NCBI GenBank assembly: GCA_018343915.1
Contig: JABRWF010000006.1
Span: 2,480,001 to 2,544,000 of the forward strand
DNA from: Agroathelia rolfsii
Lineage: Eukaryota; Basidiomycota; Agaricomycetes; Amylocorticiales; Amylocorticiaceae
Reading direction: 5' to 3'
DNA: 64,000 nt
This document shows positions 13,752-26,075 of this stretch, piece after piece. The position numbers and the translations under genes were made by a program. The notes under the pieces are model-generated. The model saw nothing but the letters and a program-made list of their open reading frames with translations, had not been told where the DNA came from and searched no databases. Positions within the stretch are counted from its first letter, which is position 1. Every line of letters begins with the position of its first letter.

Positions 13752-16700
13752 ATGACATGCCAGTGATATCAAGAGTACTGTACAGGCACCAACTAGAAGG
13801 CGATCAAGCCGAGTAGATGAATAACATAGGTCCATCAGGATCGTGTCTTGGGTATCCAATATCCGGTCTTTATTAGTGGATTTATTTCTTTTAGGGTGAT
13901 GCAGAATCTAGCGAGTCTTGATACTCGAAACAATAGTACACTATTGATTATAGAAAGAATATGAATACAAAAAAGACGAAAATAAAGCACTGTCATTTGG
14001 CTTCACTGTAATGCGGCCAGGAACAGTGCATACATGTGCTTCAAGATTCTGTCCAGCGGGTTTGGCATGCAGTGCATGAGATGATCAGTTGAGTAACCAC
14101 TGGCACGGACCAATTCGCTTGCCCGAGGTTTGATGGTGGCGTATATTTAACGGATCGCGACTTTTGTCTTCTGGGCGCGATTGCGAGGCCACCCAAACTC
14201 GTGGCGATGTTGCGGCGTGCCGTTTTCCATCCGAGCTAGCGGCCTGGCCTTTTGACTAATCATAGACTCTCCCCTTTTCAACATTCAAGTATTGGTAGTC
14301 GTGCGGATGCTGCGGCCATCATGTCAGTTCTGGGACCAGGCACCCAGGGTTTGAGTTCAAGTTGGCATCTTCAACTTGAAGCACCCTCTTAGCAGGCTCC
14401 ACTGTGACACTGTCAATCGCATACACTCGCATGCAAACATGCATCGCTTTCCTTGAGCCCATGTGCTGCAGGTGATCATACGTGCCATACATGACATTTA
14501 TTGTAATCAAAGGGTTAGTGCTGCGGTCACATTTATTAAATGTCAATTGTGAATCGTCCTCCACAAGTAGTGCAATCCAACCAAGTTGATAACCTGAATT
14601 GCGATACTAGAGTGGACCAATGATATACAGGAGCAACTGAATGCGGCGGTGTTTGTTAGCAGTATAGTCGAACCCCTGAGCTAACCCCCGCAAGGGTGCC
14701 CCTTGTTTTTAGTCTCGTCGTCTTTCTGGTATCGTCCAGAGTCTCTCGTATCGCACATATGGACGAGAAAACTGATCACCCCGAATTGGATTAGATGATT
14801 TAGATTGATTAGAACCGGGGTGAATGTACAACCTAGTAAGCTTCGGAACATCCATTCCGTTGCTTCGCGTAATACGTGTTGTACGCTGCGTGTTGCAATA
14901 CGTTTTAATCATATGAGCCGCAGATCCTTCGATCCCTCGGGCCAAATTGAATTATTGACGACCTGAAGAGGTCAAGTTTAAAGAGAGCATCGCCAATGAT
15001 GATGGATAGTATTGGGGGCTCTCCGGTACCGGAGGGGCCATCTGTCTCCAACGCGAGCTCTGACACTCAAACCTTATACCGCACGTGCCGAACGGGGCCC
15101 GGTCAATTGAGTAGCCGGGGCAGTGTAAAGTGTGTAAGTGTGTAACTTTGGTGACAACTGCAACCGCAACCGTCAATCTTAAACCCACTTTTCAGGAATG
15201 AGACATGACTCCAAAACTGACAATAAGCTGAAAATAGCAATTTTAATATCATTCCAAATAAGTAGATCATGTACCCGCATATACTAATTGATAGTTACAC
15301 CAATTTGTTTCGGATTTCTGGGTTTATATCTGATTATGATCTCTATCTATCGAATTATTTCTGAACTGGATTGCAATGTTAGTATGTGTACAAACACGGC
15401 GCATTACGGCACGACGCGAACACTGTTCGGTGATCAGAATAAATGATGCACCGCCAACTCGAATACAAGCATTTACGTCTCTGAGTAGGAGAGTGATGAA
15501 ACTTGGAATAGTTTAGTGCTGCCTTCTCTGAATCGAGTGTATGTCCAGGTTTGTCTCGATACATTTCCGACTCGCAAGTCGATAATGGGGATATCAGACC
15601 ACCGGCCATGACTAGTACGCCTTGCTGTGACTTGATGATGTTGTGGACCATTTTATCATCTCCTCGTAGACCACGGATCGTGAATTACTCAAGTAAGGTA
15701 AGCCTGCGCGGTTAAATTCGCACCGGTCAGGCGTACGGTCGCATTAAGTATACTGTATATGTTCATATTGGAAAACCAATGGTTTGTGCCATCATAATGG
15801 ACTTAGAGCATTCATCGGGACAGCATTCCGAGGCTCTTAAAGCATTTCTATCTGTAGACTGTCCGCCGGTGAGTGTCAGTGAGGGCGCATCGATAGTGAT
15901 GGGAATGCGTGTAGTATATCGATACCTAGGGGCTTTCGACAGGGGCCGAAGGGGATCCGGGGCCGTCCCATATCATGGACGAGCACTAGTGTGATGTTGT
16001 GAACATTAACGGATATACTACAAGCATAGCCTGGCTACTGAAAGACAAGTTATTTGGGTAAAACAAAAGATACCCTGCACCTGTGCTCACCGACTCCAAT
16101 GATGGTAGTATTAAACGGAGTAGCGATGGTGTTTCGATGATCATGACCGCCGGGAACAACGAAGATTCATGTTTCTATTCGACGCGGGCACCTTCCTCCG
16201 GGCGACAAATTTGGACGTGCAATACGATATAATTCAGTGTAGAGTCTACTGAGACAATCACAGCTGGACAGAAAGACAGGCGCAGGAATAGATAGACAAT
16301 ATGAGAACACTAGACGACGACGGCCGCCGTCGCCCATTGCAGTAGACGCCCGGGCCATAACAAACCCGATGGAACATCCTCGTCGTTCTAGTGGTTATCC
16401 ACCAGTACAATACTAGTGATTATGAAATGAAAGAAAGGTCGATTACGCATGTCCTGCCAAGGACAAATCGTTCGTCATTCTCTCCTGGAGCTCCAGAAGC
16501 ATATCTGGCAGTGTAGCAAGCACATGGAAAGGTGATCCAAGAATCGAAGATTGAATGCGATCTGGGAGCCCGCCAAGTGGATTGAATTATGAGTATGTTG
16601 CATAGCATTGGGGATCCACGTCGACCAGGTCGATTATCGAGGACCTGAGCTTGAGGGTTATGGTATAATTGCAAACTGCTTGGCAGTTACCGAGGTTTAA

Positions 16701-17490
16701 CCGGACCGAACGGAGGCACTGCAGGATGTATACGTGTACAGGCATACATATGCTGCGTAGTTGTGCGTTGAAACGCACCCTATGTATACGACGATGATAA
16801 TAGATCGCTTAGGGGCCAGTGGACAGCCTAGATGGAATTAAGGACGTCATCGTCGTCGGATATATCCCCTTGAACTTAACAAGTTGCAGTAAACTAGGAT
16901 TGCCTAAAAAGCAGAAATAGATTTGGCGGCGGGGTTGGCTGTTGCCTAAAATAGGATTCCGTGGCTTGTCCGAAGTCCGGCAAAGGGCGTCGGGGGAGGC
17001 GGTCTACGGGGTGATGCCATGGGTGCCCATTTGTGTTTGTTATTGTGGATCCTAAAGTTAAAAGTGGGCTTGCTTGCAGATGCCGAATCGGTGGCACTAA
17101 CGAAGATAGGGGGAGGCTCATGATCAGGAAAGAACCGGTTGGTGCGCCCGGTTCGGGTCGAGGTTTAGGCTGAATCTGGCTGACATATCATATCATCGTG
17201 TATACCCGCTCTCAAGAACTACGTTATAGACGATGGTGGAAGTAGTAGGAATGACTCGGCGGGACGGTAACTACATTATAAGATAAATTGGATTGTATAT
17301 TCGTAGTGCAATAGACTTGTAGGCTTCCGAGTCCGAATCGAAGTCAAGGACTGCCACTCGAACGCATCGACTTTTGCGCCTCGGTGAAATGGTATATGCA
17401 GGGTTCAACGGCCAAGTGAAGCGATGTGTGTCTCCCCGCCTGTGTTGAAACTGAGTTGTGGGTGGGAGACGGGAAGAGAAGGGAGTGGAA

Positions 17491-17540
17491 AGCCGCTCAT
17501 GCCACAGCGGCTATACCCAGTAGGGACAACAGCAGCCGCT
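17491..17540. promoter_or_regulatory. Three AGCCGCT heptamers, two direct and one inverted
   Basis: AGCCGCT occurs at 17491-17497 and 17534-17540, and its complement AGCGGCT at 17506-17512, within 50 bases in the long region upstream of the SFP1-like gene. The first two form an inverted repeat with an 8-base spacer. It could bind a dimeric factor; there is no direct evidence. Confidence 0.3.
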
Positions 17541-18914
17541 AAAGTGGCGTCAGGGTGGGGCCGAGAGGAGTCCACGAGTTGATGTCAGCCCAGTGGCAGC
17601 GTGGCTTGCGCAAGGCTTATTGAACACAAGCCCGTGTGCAAGCGAAGGAAGAAACCATGTTTGTATTATAATATCAAGTACATACACATATGCACATTGT
17701 GCTTACACGTACTCACAAGTGATGGTGCGAATGCAGACAATCTGGTCATGGATTATTTATTGTCGTCACAATATAATGTTATTATAAATAATAGTTGTTG
17801 TCATCATGATTTGCTTTTGTTAGTCATGATCGAAACATCCTGAGCAAGCGATTACATGAAAGTCGTGGTCATTCCATATCTCTAGTGAGGATCGTAAACA
17901 TACGGACTTGTTTCATTTCAAACCGCTAGAAGTACAAGAAGCAGCCAACTCGGCAGTAACGGGCTTACTAAACAGACAGCATCTGTCGATCTTTCTGGTT
18001 TCTTTGCTCTCACACAGACTGCACGCCCGGATCCCCTACCGTCGTGTGCACACGCATGCACACCTAACTGGATAACGCATGGTCATTCTATTATACGACA
18101 CTATTCAATGAACGCATCTACTACCCTGTTCCTTGCCTAAAGGGCTAAGGAGAAGTGAACGAGGAGGACAGGGAAAGATCCGAGGAGGGGGTCTGCACAC
18201 ATCAAATCGACGGTAGACGGCCGAAGAGAGTTGTATTGTTGAGTAAGTGTTATGAATGCACGCCATGGATTCATCATCATCAGCTTCATCAGTATCCATC
18301 ATCATCACCCTGCTTGTGTGGTGAAGAGATCAAGAGATGAGGCATGGCCGCATATCTATCTGTGCATGACGGAGAACTCCGTTCGCGAAGGCAACGGGTC
18401 CAGGTTTTTGCAAGAGACTAATAGAGGCCAAGATGGTGGTAACAAGAACAACTATAAATGACTTGTGGAGGCAAACGCTCTGAAGCGCTATTGAGACTCG
18501 GGAACCTTGACGGAACCATGCCATGGCAGTGTACACCGTCCAGACTCGGGTTCGACCATGGCAGCCAATATGGAGATGCAAGAGAGGGGTGATATCGTGA
18601 ATATGAGCCAATTACAATCCTGTCTAAGAGCACAGCAACAGTAGTAGTATGTAACCCCCTTTGCTGTCGTTGCCATCGTACTCGCCTAGCGCGATATGCC
18701 GGGGAGGGGGAGGGGGGGATATCGTAGACGGGCAGGCCGGATGGCTCATCCGGAGCGCGGAATCTGAAGGCACCGGAACCGCCGCTCGCTTAGTCGGCCG
18801 GCCAATGAACGCCCGCGGATCTACTGCCGACCGAAGTGAACCACACGGTGTGTGACTTTAAGTGTGACAAATACCCAATTGGAGAGAAAAGAGAACAGGC
18901 GCCTGCTCAAGAGT

Positions 18915-18921
18915 TATATAA
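18915..18921 (+). promoter_or_regulatory. TATA box (TATATAA) of the SFP1-like gene
   Basis: A perfect TATATAA lies 53 bases before the chosen ATG at 18974, inside GAGTTATATAACAC. It supports this ATG as the start and implies a short leader. Confidence 0.5.
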
Positions 18922-18973
18922 CACAAAGCCCGGCAGCGCATCCTCTCTCCCGCTCCTTACCCAAAGCTGCATA

Positions 18974-21076
18974 ATGTCCTCGACGTCGCCCATCGCATTA
19001 CCCTCTGCCAATGATGACGCCCACGACATCCCAATGTCCTCCGGCTCGTTCATATCGCCCAACCTTCCCGCCTCCTACCATCGTACGACACCCCTTTCGT
19101 GGCGAGAGGGCTCCTTTGGCAGTAGATTCTACCCTCAGGGCTCTCCTAGCCATCTCTTAGGCCCATTAGAGTCAGCACTTGCCAGTTTTTCATTTTTTTG
19201 TACCCCTTACTGACTGTATGCGCCTTTTCGCTCATATCTCCGGCTCCATCAACTTCAGCCCAAGCTACATTAGACCGGGCACGTCTCTAGAAGGTGACCG
19301 TGCATCGTTTATCTACAACGGTGGTTGGGACCGTGAACAACAAGTGGTACGTGTCCAACTGTGCAGCATGGTACAACTCGCCAACCAGTCCAATTAATCA
19401 TCCAACTCCTTGATTAGTGCCGAGATTTCACCTGCTGTGGCCTCCAGTTGAATGACATGCATGCCCTGCTCGAACATTTCGAGAGCAAGCATGTCAGCAT
19501 CATGCCTCCCCATATTCAATCGCCACAGCAGATCCATGCGTACGTCCAGGCGATGGCCATGCAGCAGCAAGGCCAGTATTCTGCCGGCCCATCAACGGTG
19601 GCTTCTACCTCCGCTTCCTCTTCATTTGACAGCAACAACGCGGCATCCACCTCCCAAGGCCCCTATGCAATGGATGGTCGACTGCAATATCCCAACCACG
19701 ATGGTGCTGTCTTCGAGGTTGATGAGATGGAGATGGATTCGCCCCCTCCTCCCCCATCTCACTCGTATTCACCATCGCCCCCTTCTTCGTCCTCTTCCGC
19801 CCCCAGCACACCAGTGGCATCCTATGCTGTCGAACACACATCTCTGAACCCACAAGCTCAGCAACCGTTTTCAGCTTTTGATAATCACCATGTCGTCTCG
19901 GCCTCTTCAAACCGTGTATTCGGTTTCCGCCCAGCTGCTACGGCCACCAAGCTGTCTATCCATGGCTACCCACTTGTCGCACATGGCATGGACGACGAAT
20001 ATTCCCATCAGCACAAGGTTGACATGGATCCACAAGGCATCGTACCCGCACTCCTTCAGGGCGGCAGTGCCCCTACCACGCGCGTGGGAACACCCATGTC
20101 CTCTCAGTCCCGGCGCCATCCCCAAGGACATTCTGTTTCCCAACCACCCTCACCGAATGGATCTTCGTCCAAGATACACGGCAGTCATTCCGGAAATGTC
20201 GCTGCCGCCGCTGCTCGCAGCGCCAGCACGACGCTCTCACGCCCCGCTGCATCTTTATTAATCCCCAAGCCATTCCGATGCCCGAAGCCGAACTGCTCCA
20301 AGTCGTACAAGCAAGCCAACGGGCTCAAGTACCACATGACACATGGCTCATGCTCGTTTGCTCCCGCGCGCGATATTGAGGAAGTGCAAGCTCTGTTGGC
20401 ATCTAAACGCCTCGCAACTGTTGGATCAGCTTCTGCGCCTACATCGCCGCTCGACGATAACAGTGTGGAGAGCCTCAATGCGAGCATGGCCGCACTTAGC
20501 GAAGCGGACTTGCGCGATTTGAGCATGGAGGCCGAACGTCGTCTCAGGCCGTTTGCCTGCGGCGTTGGTCAATGCACGCGGCGATACAAGAACATGAATG
20601 GTCTGCGATACCACTATAGCCACAGCGGCGAACACGGTGCGATCGGCTTGGCATTGCTGGCGAGCGGGCAACATGAGTGCTTGAGGCAGAACAACGGACA
20701 TAGTCGGTATGCGGCCAGCCGTGAACGTACGGTGGCTTCTGCCTCTGTTGCTCCTGCGACCGCGAGCATGCCGACAAGTGGCAGGGGCTCGCCGGTGATG
20801 AAGAGCGAAAACGGTAGCGATGTTAGCACGCCGACTACACCTGTGCAGCAACAGTACCAATACCACCAGTCCCAACGATCGCCATCGCTGCCCGTGCAGT
20901 CGCAGTCACCATACGAAGCGCAGATGCAAGTATATTCGCAACAACAACAACAAGCGATGTCGAGTCACATGCAAGACCAGCAACAGATGGCGTACATGCA
21001 GCAACAATATGCTCAGCAACAACAGTACGCTACTGGTCAGCAACAAGCGCACATGTACGGTAGTATGTCGCCTTAG
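18974..21076 (+). CDS. SFP1-like C2H2 zinc-finger transcription factor
   Basis: A nuclear regulator resembling yeast Sfp1, which drives ribosome-biogenesis genes and cell size in response to nutrients. Three exons (18974-19170, 19259-19346, 19418-21076) sum to 1944 bases, 647 residues. The first finger begins exactly at exon 3: CRDFTCCG then L..MHALLEHFESKH, the split finger found near the N-terminus of this family. Two more fingers follow: KPFRCPKPNCSKSYKQANGL with KYHMTHG (about 20270-20345), and RPFACGVGQCTRRYKNMNGL with RYHYSHSGEH (about 20548-20635). The two are separated by about 70 residues. The rest is low-complexity Ser/Pro, and the C-terminus is glutamine-rich (about 20840-21060). 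The intron 1 donor (GTCAGC, 19171) was chosen because it alone restores phase. Orthology to Sfp1 is by fingerprint, not by alignment. Confidence 0.82.
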
Positions 21077-22675
21077 ATTGCTCCTTCTTATGGGCACTTG
21101 TCGCTCCTTGACATTCGCTGGCCCGCCGCTCGGGCACGTTGGCCAACACACGTATATACTGCGATTACCACCTTTTCTTTCTTTCAGAACATCCACTGCG
21201 CAACAGAGTGGGGTTTTATTGTGCCTCCTTTTTTCTACAAACCATTCATAGAGGAAAAGACTAAGCCGAGCCGCATCCCACCCACCCCCCAAAAAGTATT
21301 ATCAGCCTCTCATCTGGATTCTTTTTCTTTTTCTTCTTTTTCTTTTCTAATCTGTATTCACCCTTCTTTTCTCATCATGATTATCGATGCACTTACCATA
21401 CAACGGCTTTTCTTGCCTTTGAGTCAATAATCTGGCCGGCTTTTCATCTTTTCGACCGTTTTGATGTTTCCTCTTTCTTGCTTCCTTTCTCAGAGTCACT
21501 TTACATGTTTCGAGACTATTCTTTTCTGTATGGTCTCTTAGCCGTTTCTTGCACTTTTTGATACTATTATTCACTTAAAGTTTATCCTCCCCTTCTCTCT
21601 TTTGTTGTCTGCTTCCCTTTCCTCACTCTCCCACCTTCTCACCCCCTCCCTCTATCACTCATGACTCGGTAACACTAATGCTCACGAGGCTCGTATGCAT
21701 AAGTATGTATTATACTTCTTCCCTTTGCTTTACCGCAAATGATGTATACTGTCCCTCCTCCCTCTCGCCTCCATTTTCTTTTCATCTTTTGTTCTCCTTT
21801 TCTTCCCTCGCCTCCTTTTTTTTTATTATTATGAGTTTCCTTTGTCTCTCTGAAGTGTGTCCTTCCTGACTTGAAATACAATGTACTTGAACTTGTATAC
21901 AAATAAACAGAATAAAACGCCTGTATGAATATACACGCATGTAAGGGTTGTGATTGATCTGTGTACATTCCCAAACACGATGCAGGCTATCAAAAAGCAT
22001 GGGATGCACGCACTCGACGCATTGAGTATGTGAATTGGTAGGCACTGCTGTGCACCTGTTGACGAACCAGACGTAGGACATAGCCAGACTTCTACCTTTC
22101 AAACACTCTAGATTTTGCTATTAAGAAAGGATCAACCGCAGTAATACTTGGATGCCTTCCGGTGATTATACTATTGTATTATTGCTTTGTACGGTAGAGA
22201 TGGTATTTCAATCAAGGTCATATAGATTCAGATCAAGGCCGGAAACATAGGCAGAAAGGTAGAATATAATGATGATAGCTATCAGATTTAGTACAGTCCA
22301 CAATCCGGGATAAAACACAGTTAAGATGGAATAAATGAAAAAGTATAGGCATAGAGTTATTTTCGAAAGCCAGGTGCCAGGAAAGGGTATTGGTAGGGTA
22401 GGAGGACGATATAACTCGTCTACGCATTCTAGAGAGTTTAGGTTTCAAAACATCCTTCGCTTTCCCTCCGTTGCCTGCCCCTCGCAGCGGCTCCAGAAAA
22501 TCAGAAAAAAAGGTAACGAGAAAAGTAAATAGCGTTAAGTCCCATGAGACATCCGGGCAAATAGTAAGCAAAAAACAAAAACAAAAAACAAAAAAAAAAC
22601 AAGAGAAATATTTATTTATAAAAAATCCAACGGTCTTCCTCCGTTTTAGGGTCGATAGAACATTACTATTGGGAA
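21077..22675. other. Convergent 3' flanks, pyrimidine-rich low-complexity DNA
   Basis: This 1.6-kb stretch lies between two convergent genes. The plus strand is strongly CT-rich from about 21290 to 21860. An A-rich run (AAAAAC-type repeats, about 22568-22603) lies near the 3' end of the mpaB-type gene. No open frame here looks like a gene. It is likely 3' UTR and terminator sequence for both neighbours. Confidence 0.6.
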
Positions 22676-24935
22676 TTACTGTACGTGTGAATCCCTGGGG
22701 TCGTCGAGCTCTGAATTTTGAGTCTTGTTCTTCATGTGCTGCAGTGATAGCACCCCGGTGATAGGGCACCCGAGCAGCTTTTCGGCGTTTTGCATGACTT
22801 TCTCTTGGCCAGCTGAAATGCAGGTAAGATATAACGTTAGTAATCTCTCACAAAGATAGAAAAAAAAGTGTCGCACAGTTTTCGAAACAAACAGGTCCCT
22901 GAAAAAAGAAAATTAGCATGCATGAAACGAGCTCAGACGGGTTTCGAGTCGACCCCACCCCCCCAATAAACGGATAGAAAGGTAAGAAAACGTACCACGG
23001 ACTCAAGACGGTATCCCTCGCTCTTGTACACTGAGCCCGGCATGTCATGGTAAAACCCTATAGCAACAGCGAGACGGTCGACGAGCCAGCCAAGGCCGGA
23101 ACGGACGGGCTTGTACCACGGTACAGAGGCGAAGCTGTTTCAAGGGTGCAAATCATCATAATCAGGCCTTGTTCGTGGAAATCAATGGGCCAAAAAGACC
23201 ATAGAACATTGTATAATGATAGGAAGGGAAGAGACTCACCGATGAGGCCGCATATATTCACCCTTGGGCATGGACAATGCTATGGCAGACACGGGGTTAG
23301 AGGCTGCGCGCGGCGGGAGGAAGTGAAGTATGAAGAATCCGATAAATTTGAGGGTGGCCTCGACTAGAGTGTGGAGGTACCATGGCTGGCGGGCTTGCCT
23401 GTGCGGTGCGATATTGTTGGTGTTAAAAGGTAAAACGGAAAAATGAAGTGCGATGGTTTAGATGTTAGGAAGGATCGCAAGACTTACAACATGGCATCTG
23501 CGACCGGTACTTCCAGCATACAAACGACGAGTCTAGCGAATTAGACAAGTTAATGGAAAACCTGTATGTTGGAATACTTGACTGTTTTACCTTCGCAAAA
23601 AGTTTTTGATACCATAGGCCTCAGGGAGGGCACGGAGAAGTTCTTCGACAGTATTGTTAGCTACGTGTTGATTTGACTCGGCAGGCCGTTGGTAGTTTTC
23701 TTCGTATTCCTGAAAGCGTAAGAGCGAATGGTCAATAGAAATGTGCAGAAAGAGTTGGTGCTGGTTAGTACCTTGACCCAGGCGAAGAGATCATCCAGAG
23801 TTTCAGGGATGTCCCGGATGTTCATGAGCTCTCCAATATGCTTCCAGTAGACAAAGCTGGCCTGAAGGAGCTGCTGTTAAGATGAGATGAATGATACTTG
23901 AAGATGCACGCGTACTTGGCACTCCAAAGGCGACATAGGGCGCCATCCATGTTTCTTGGCCCTAATGATAAATCATGAGATTGGAAGAATTACGTATGAG
24001 CATGCGGCTGAGTAGTCACCATATCTGCAAAGGAATGAGATCAAGGTAAACGATGAAGCAAAATGGGGTAACTGACGATAGGCTCAGTGACAAAGACGGA
24101 AAGGGTGTAAATGTAGTCGTCGTTGGACTGGATAAGTCCAGGTAAGCAATAAGACTTGCTTCAAGGCATCCACGTTCCGCTTACAATCTTGTAATGGGAA
24201 TGAATGAAATTGGTACGAGCGATGGCAATCATCGCTCGAGGATCAAACTCGGGCTCCCTGTCCGTCCTTTCATCTACGCTGATTGGGATCTCTTGCACAC
24301 GGCGGCCCGAAACTGGACAGTTCATCATTGTGCCTGTTCGATGGTGAGACGAATGCCACGCTCGGATCAGAAGATGACGTCAGTGGAGTCTAAATAAAGC
24401 ACAACCGACCAATCAGAATCTCGGTCTGGAAGGCGAAGACGAAGCAAACAAATCCGCTATTAGTCAACAGTTCGTATGACATATCCTCGAGGGGAAAACG
24501 ACTTACGTCTGCATAACGACGAGAGCACAGTTCTCTGCTACTGAACTCCTTGGTCTTATCTAGTAAACCCGAGATAGAGGGCTGGATATACCACTTGATA
24601 TCAGTGCCAACTTGGTATGGAGTTAGGGGTAACACGAACGATAGCATAGGTCTTGAATAGAGCTATATGACTACATTTAGCAAGCGAAGGTGAACAGAAA
24701 TGCTTATGCTATGCTCGCCTAGGGAAAGGGAGTATGTAATGATGAATGGCATCTCATACATTCCCAAAAGGTTGAATATGTGTTGAGCCTCCTCGAAGGA
24801 CAGGTTGTTGACCTTGTGACCGAACTTGCGATGGATTTCATCGTAACGCTGCCATCGTAGAGCTCGTATGATAGCGAGGTAGGCAAACAGACCAGCAACA
24901 GCGAGCATAGTAGTGGAGCTGAGCCAAGAGGACAT
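22676..24935 (-). CDS. mpaB/rubber-oxygenase family (DUF2236-type) ER-bound oxygenase
   Basis: Related to the fungal mpaB oxygenases, membrane-bound proteins sharing a fold with latex-clearing rubber oxygenases; the substrate here is unknown. The start at 24935 gives MSSWLSSTTMLAVAGLFAYL, an N-terminal membrane anchor, then ALRWQRYDEIHRKFGHKV. The core has RAMIAIARTNFIHSHYKI (about 24235), which holds the Arg/Thr/His pattern of the family, then YTLSVFVTEPI, FVYWKHIGELMNIRDIPETL (about 23830), and FILHFLPPRAASNPV with PKGEYMRPHR (about 23300). The C-terminus reads GFYHDMPGSVYKSEGYRLES and VMQNAEKLLGCPITGV, ending at TAA 22676-22678. About ten introns; the last one (GTGCGA to TTTCAG) restores CFEN-SGQEKVM. 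Divergent from URA2 with a 1.1-kb gap. Confidence 0.82.
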
Positions 24936-25816
24936 GGTCGGGGTAGGAGAAGGGACAGGGGTGTATTTCCCGCTCTTGACAGCCGTTGTGTTATTTTATT
25001 CGTGTGCAATCAACTAAATGGCATGTTTGAGGTTGCGAGTAATTTGATGAAAATTGAGGACAGTCACCAATATTGCAGAGATTGTTCGTATGATCCCGAG
25101 TCGGCACATTCGGGGAAGGGTGCTGATTTCTTCCCCTGCTCCGTTTGCTTCTTTTATTATGGAACTGAGTGAGACATGCTTAGCTTGGGGACCATTTGGC
25201 GTCTAATACAAGTCCCAGGAATGGAACACGACGGGTTAGTATGGAACATGTCCATTCATCAAGTAATTATCTCCAAGCGGATATGCATTATGTATTGTTA
25301 AAATGTTGAAACTCTGAAGTGTCGAGTATTTTGTAATCGTTTCCTGAGGCATATGGGTATGTTTCGAGTCGTAGCAGCCACAGCTGCACTCCGGGGGTCT
25401 GAGTTCGTTGTGCCCAATAATTGAACCGTCTGATGTTTTCGATGAATGGTGGCGATGGCTAAGGCTTCTAGTGGATCGTACAAGCAAGCCGTGTCGCATG
25501 CTACATCATGTAAATCGACATCTTCAGGAGGAATATATCAATTTACCAATAAATTGTTGTACATCAGCTCAGGTAGAACGGATAATCTGGAACGGGTGAC
25601 ATGCAATTGGCTGGTTTTGGTTTCATATGAGCAGCCTAAGAACAAGTACAAATGCATTGATGGTGTAGTAGCTGTTTGAGGAATCTCCTCTATACACTGA
25701 TATGATTACATTGACAGTCAATATAGCAGTAATCAACAATCAACTGATTATGATATTGATGGTCTCTAGCCATAGCGGAGGCTAGCCTACTTGGCTATTG
25801 CAGCCGTGGCGTCGGA

Positions 25817-25840
25817 TGGCGCAGGTGGCGCAGTGGCGCA
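25817..25840 (+). promoter_or_regulatory. Three tandem TGGCGCA motifs upstream of URA2
   Basis: TGGCGCA occurs at 25817-25823, 25826-25832 and 25834-25840, spaced 9 and 8 bases start to start, about 240 bases before the URA2 ATG. Its GGCGC core resembles E2F/MBF-type G1-S sites, but that link is inference. Confidence 0.4.
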
Positions 25841-26041
25841 ATGCGCTGGCGGGGACCCAATTTGGGGACGGGAGATGGATCACAGGCATTTTTTTCTTCT
25901 CTTCTCTCTTTCTTCCTTCCTCCTCACCTCAAAGACTTGTCAAAACCGGCCTTTGCAGTGACGAGGAAGGAAGATAAGACGATTGCTCTCGTTTGGTTTA
26001 TTCAATCCAATAAAATAAAAAAGACGTCTCTTCCTCCCCTC

Positions 26042-26065
26042 TGATCTCAGCTGATTTGATCTCAG
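26042..26065 (+). repeat. Direct repeat TGATCTCAG in the URA2 leader
   Basis: TGATCTCAG is found at 26042-26050 and again at 26057-26065, ending ten bases before the ATG. It is probably inside the 5' UTR. No known function. Confidence 0.5.
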
Positions 26066-26075
26066 TCGCTAAAAA

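Larger units (their letters stand above)
10507..18973. other. 8.5-kb region without supportable genes
   Basis: The genes elsewhere in this window are packed with gaps of 0.2-2 kb, so this stretch stands out. Open frames here are short (under about 92 codons), many lack an ATG, and none matches a family I know. I find no long terminal repeats, transposase motifs, tRNA or rRNA. GC-rich islands occur near 11500-11700, 14100-14260 and 17340-17560. The region ends at the promoter of the SFP1-like gene. It may be an extended regulatory region, a source of noncoding RNA, or decayed mobile DNA; the sequence alone does not decide. Confidence 0.6.
24936..26075. other. Divergent promoter region between the mpaB-type gene and URA2
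   Basis: 1.1 kb with no supported gene. The URA2-proximal part holds a TGGCGCA triplet repeat, a CT-rich stretch (about 25890-25930) and a direct repeat just before the ATG. Short open frames at 25230-25680 on both strands lack any family resemblance. Confidence 0.5.

Noticed and set aside
14655..14690. tRNA-like A- and B-box motifs (TAGCTCAGG, GGTTCGAC) on the minus strand
   Set aside because: The two motifs overlap and no cloverleaf stems can form.
10507..18973. Transposon or LTR element in the gene-free region
   Set aside because: No terminal repeats, integrase or transposase motifs or target-site duplications could be seen by eye.
22233..22769. Minus-strand open frame of 178 codons
   Set aside because: It overlaps the last exon of the mpaB-type gene in another frame; the remainder is low-complexity Phe/Cys-rich reading of A-rich DNA.
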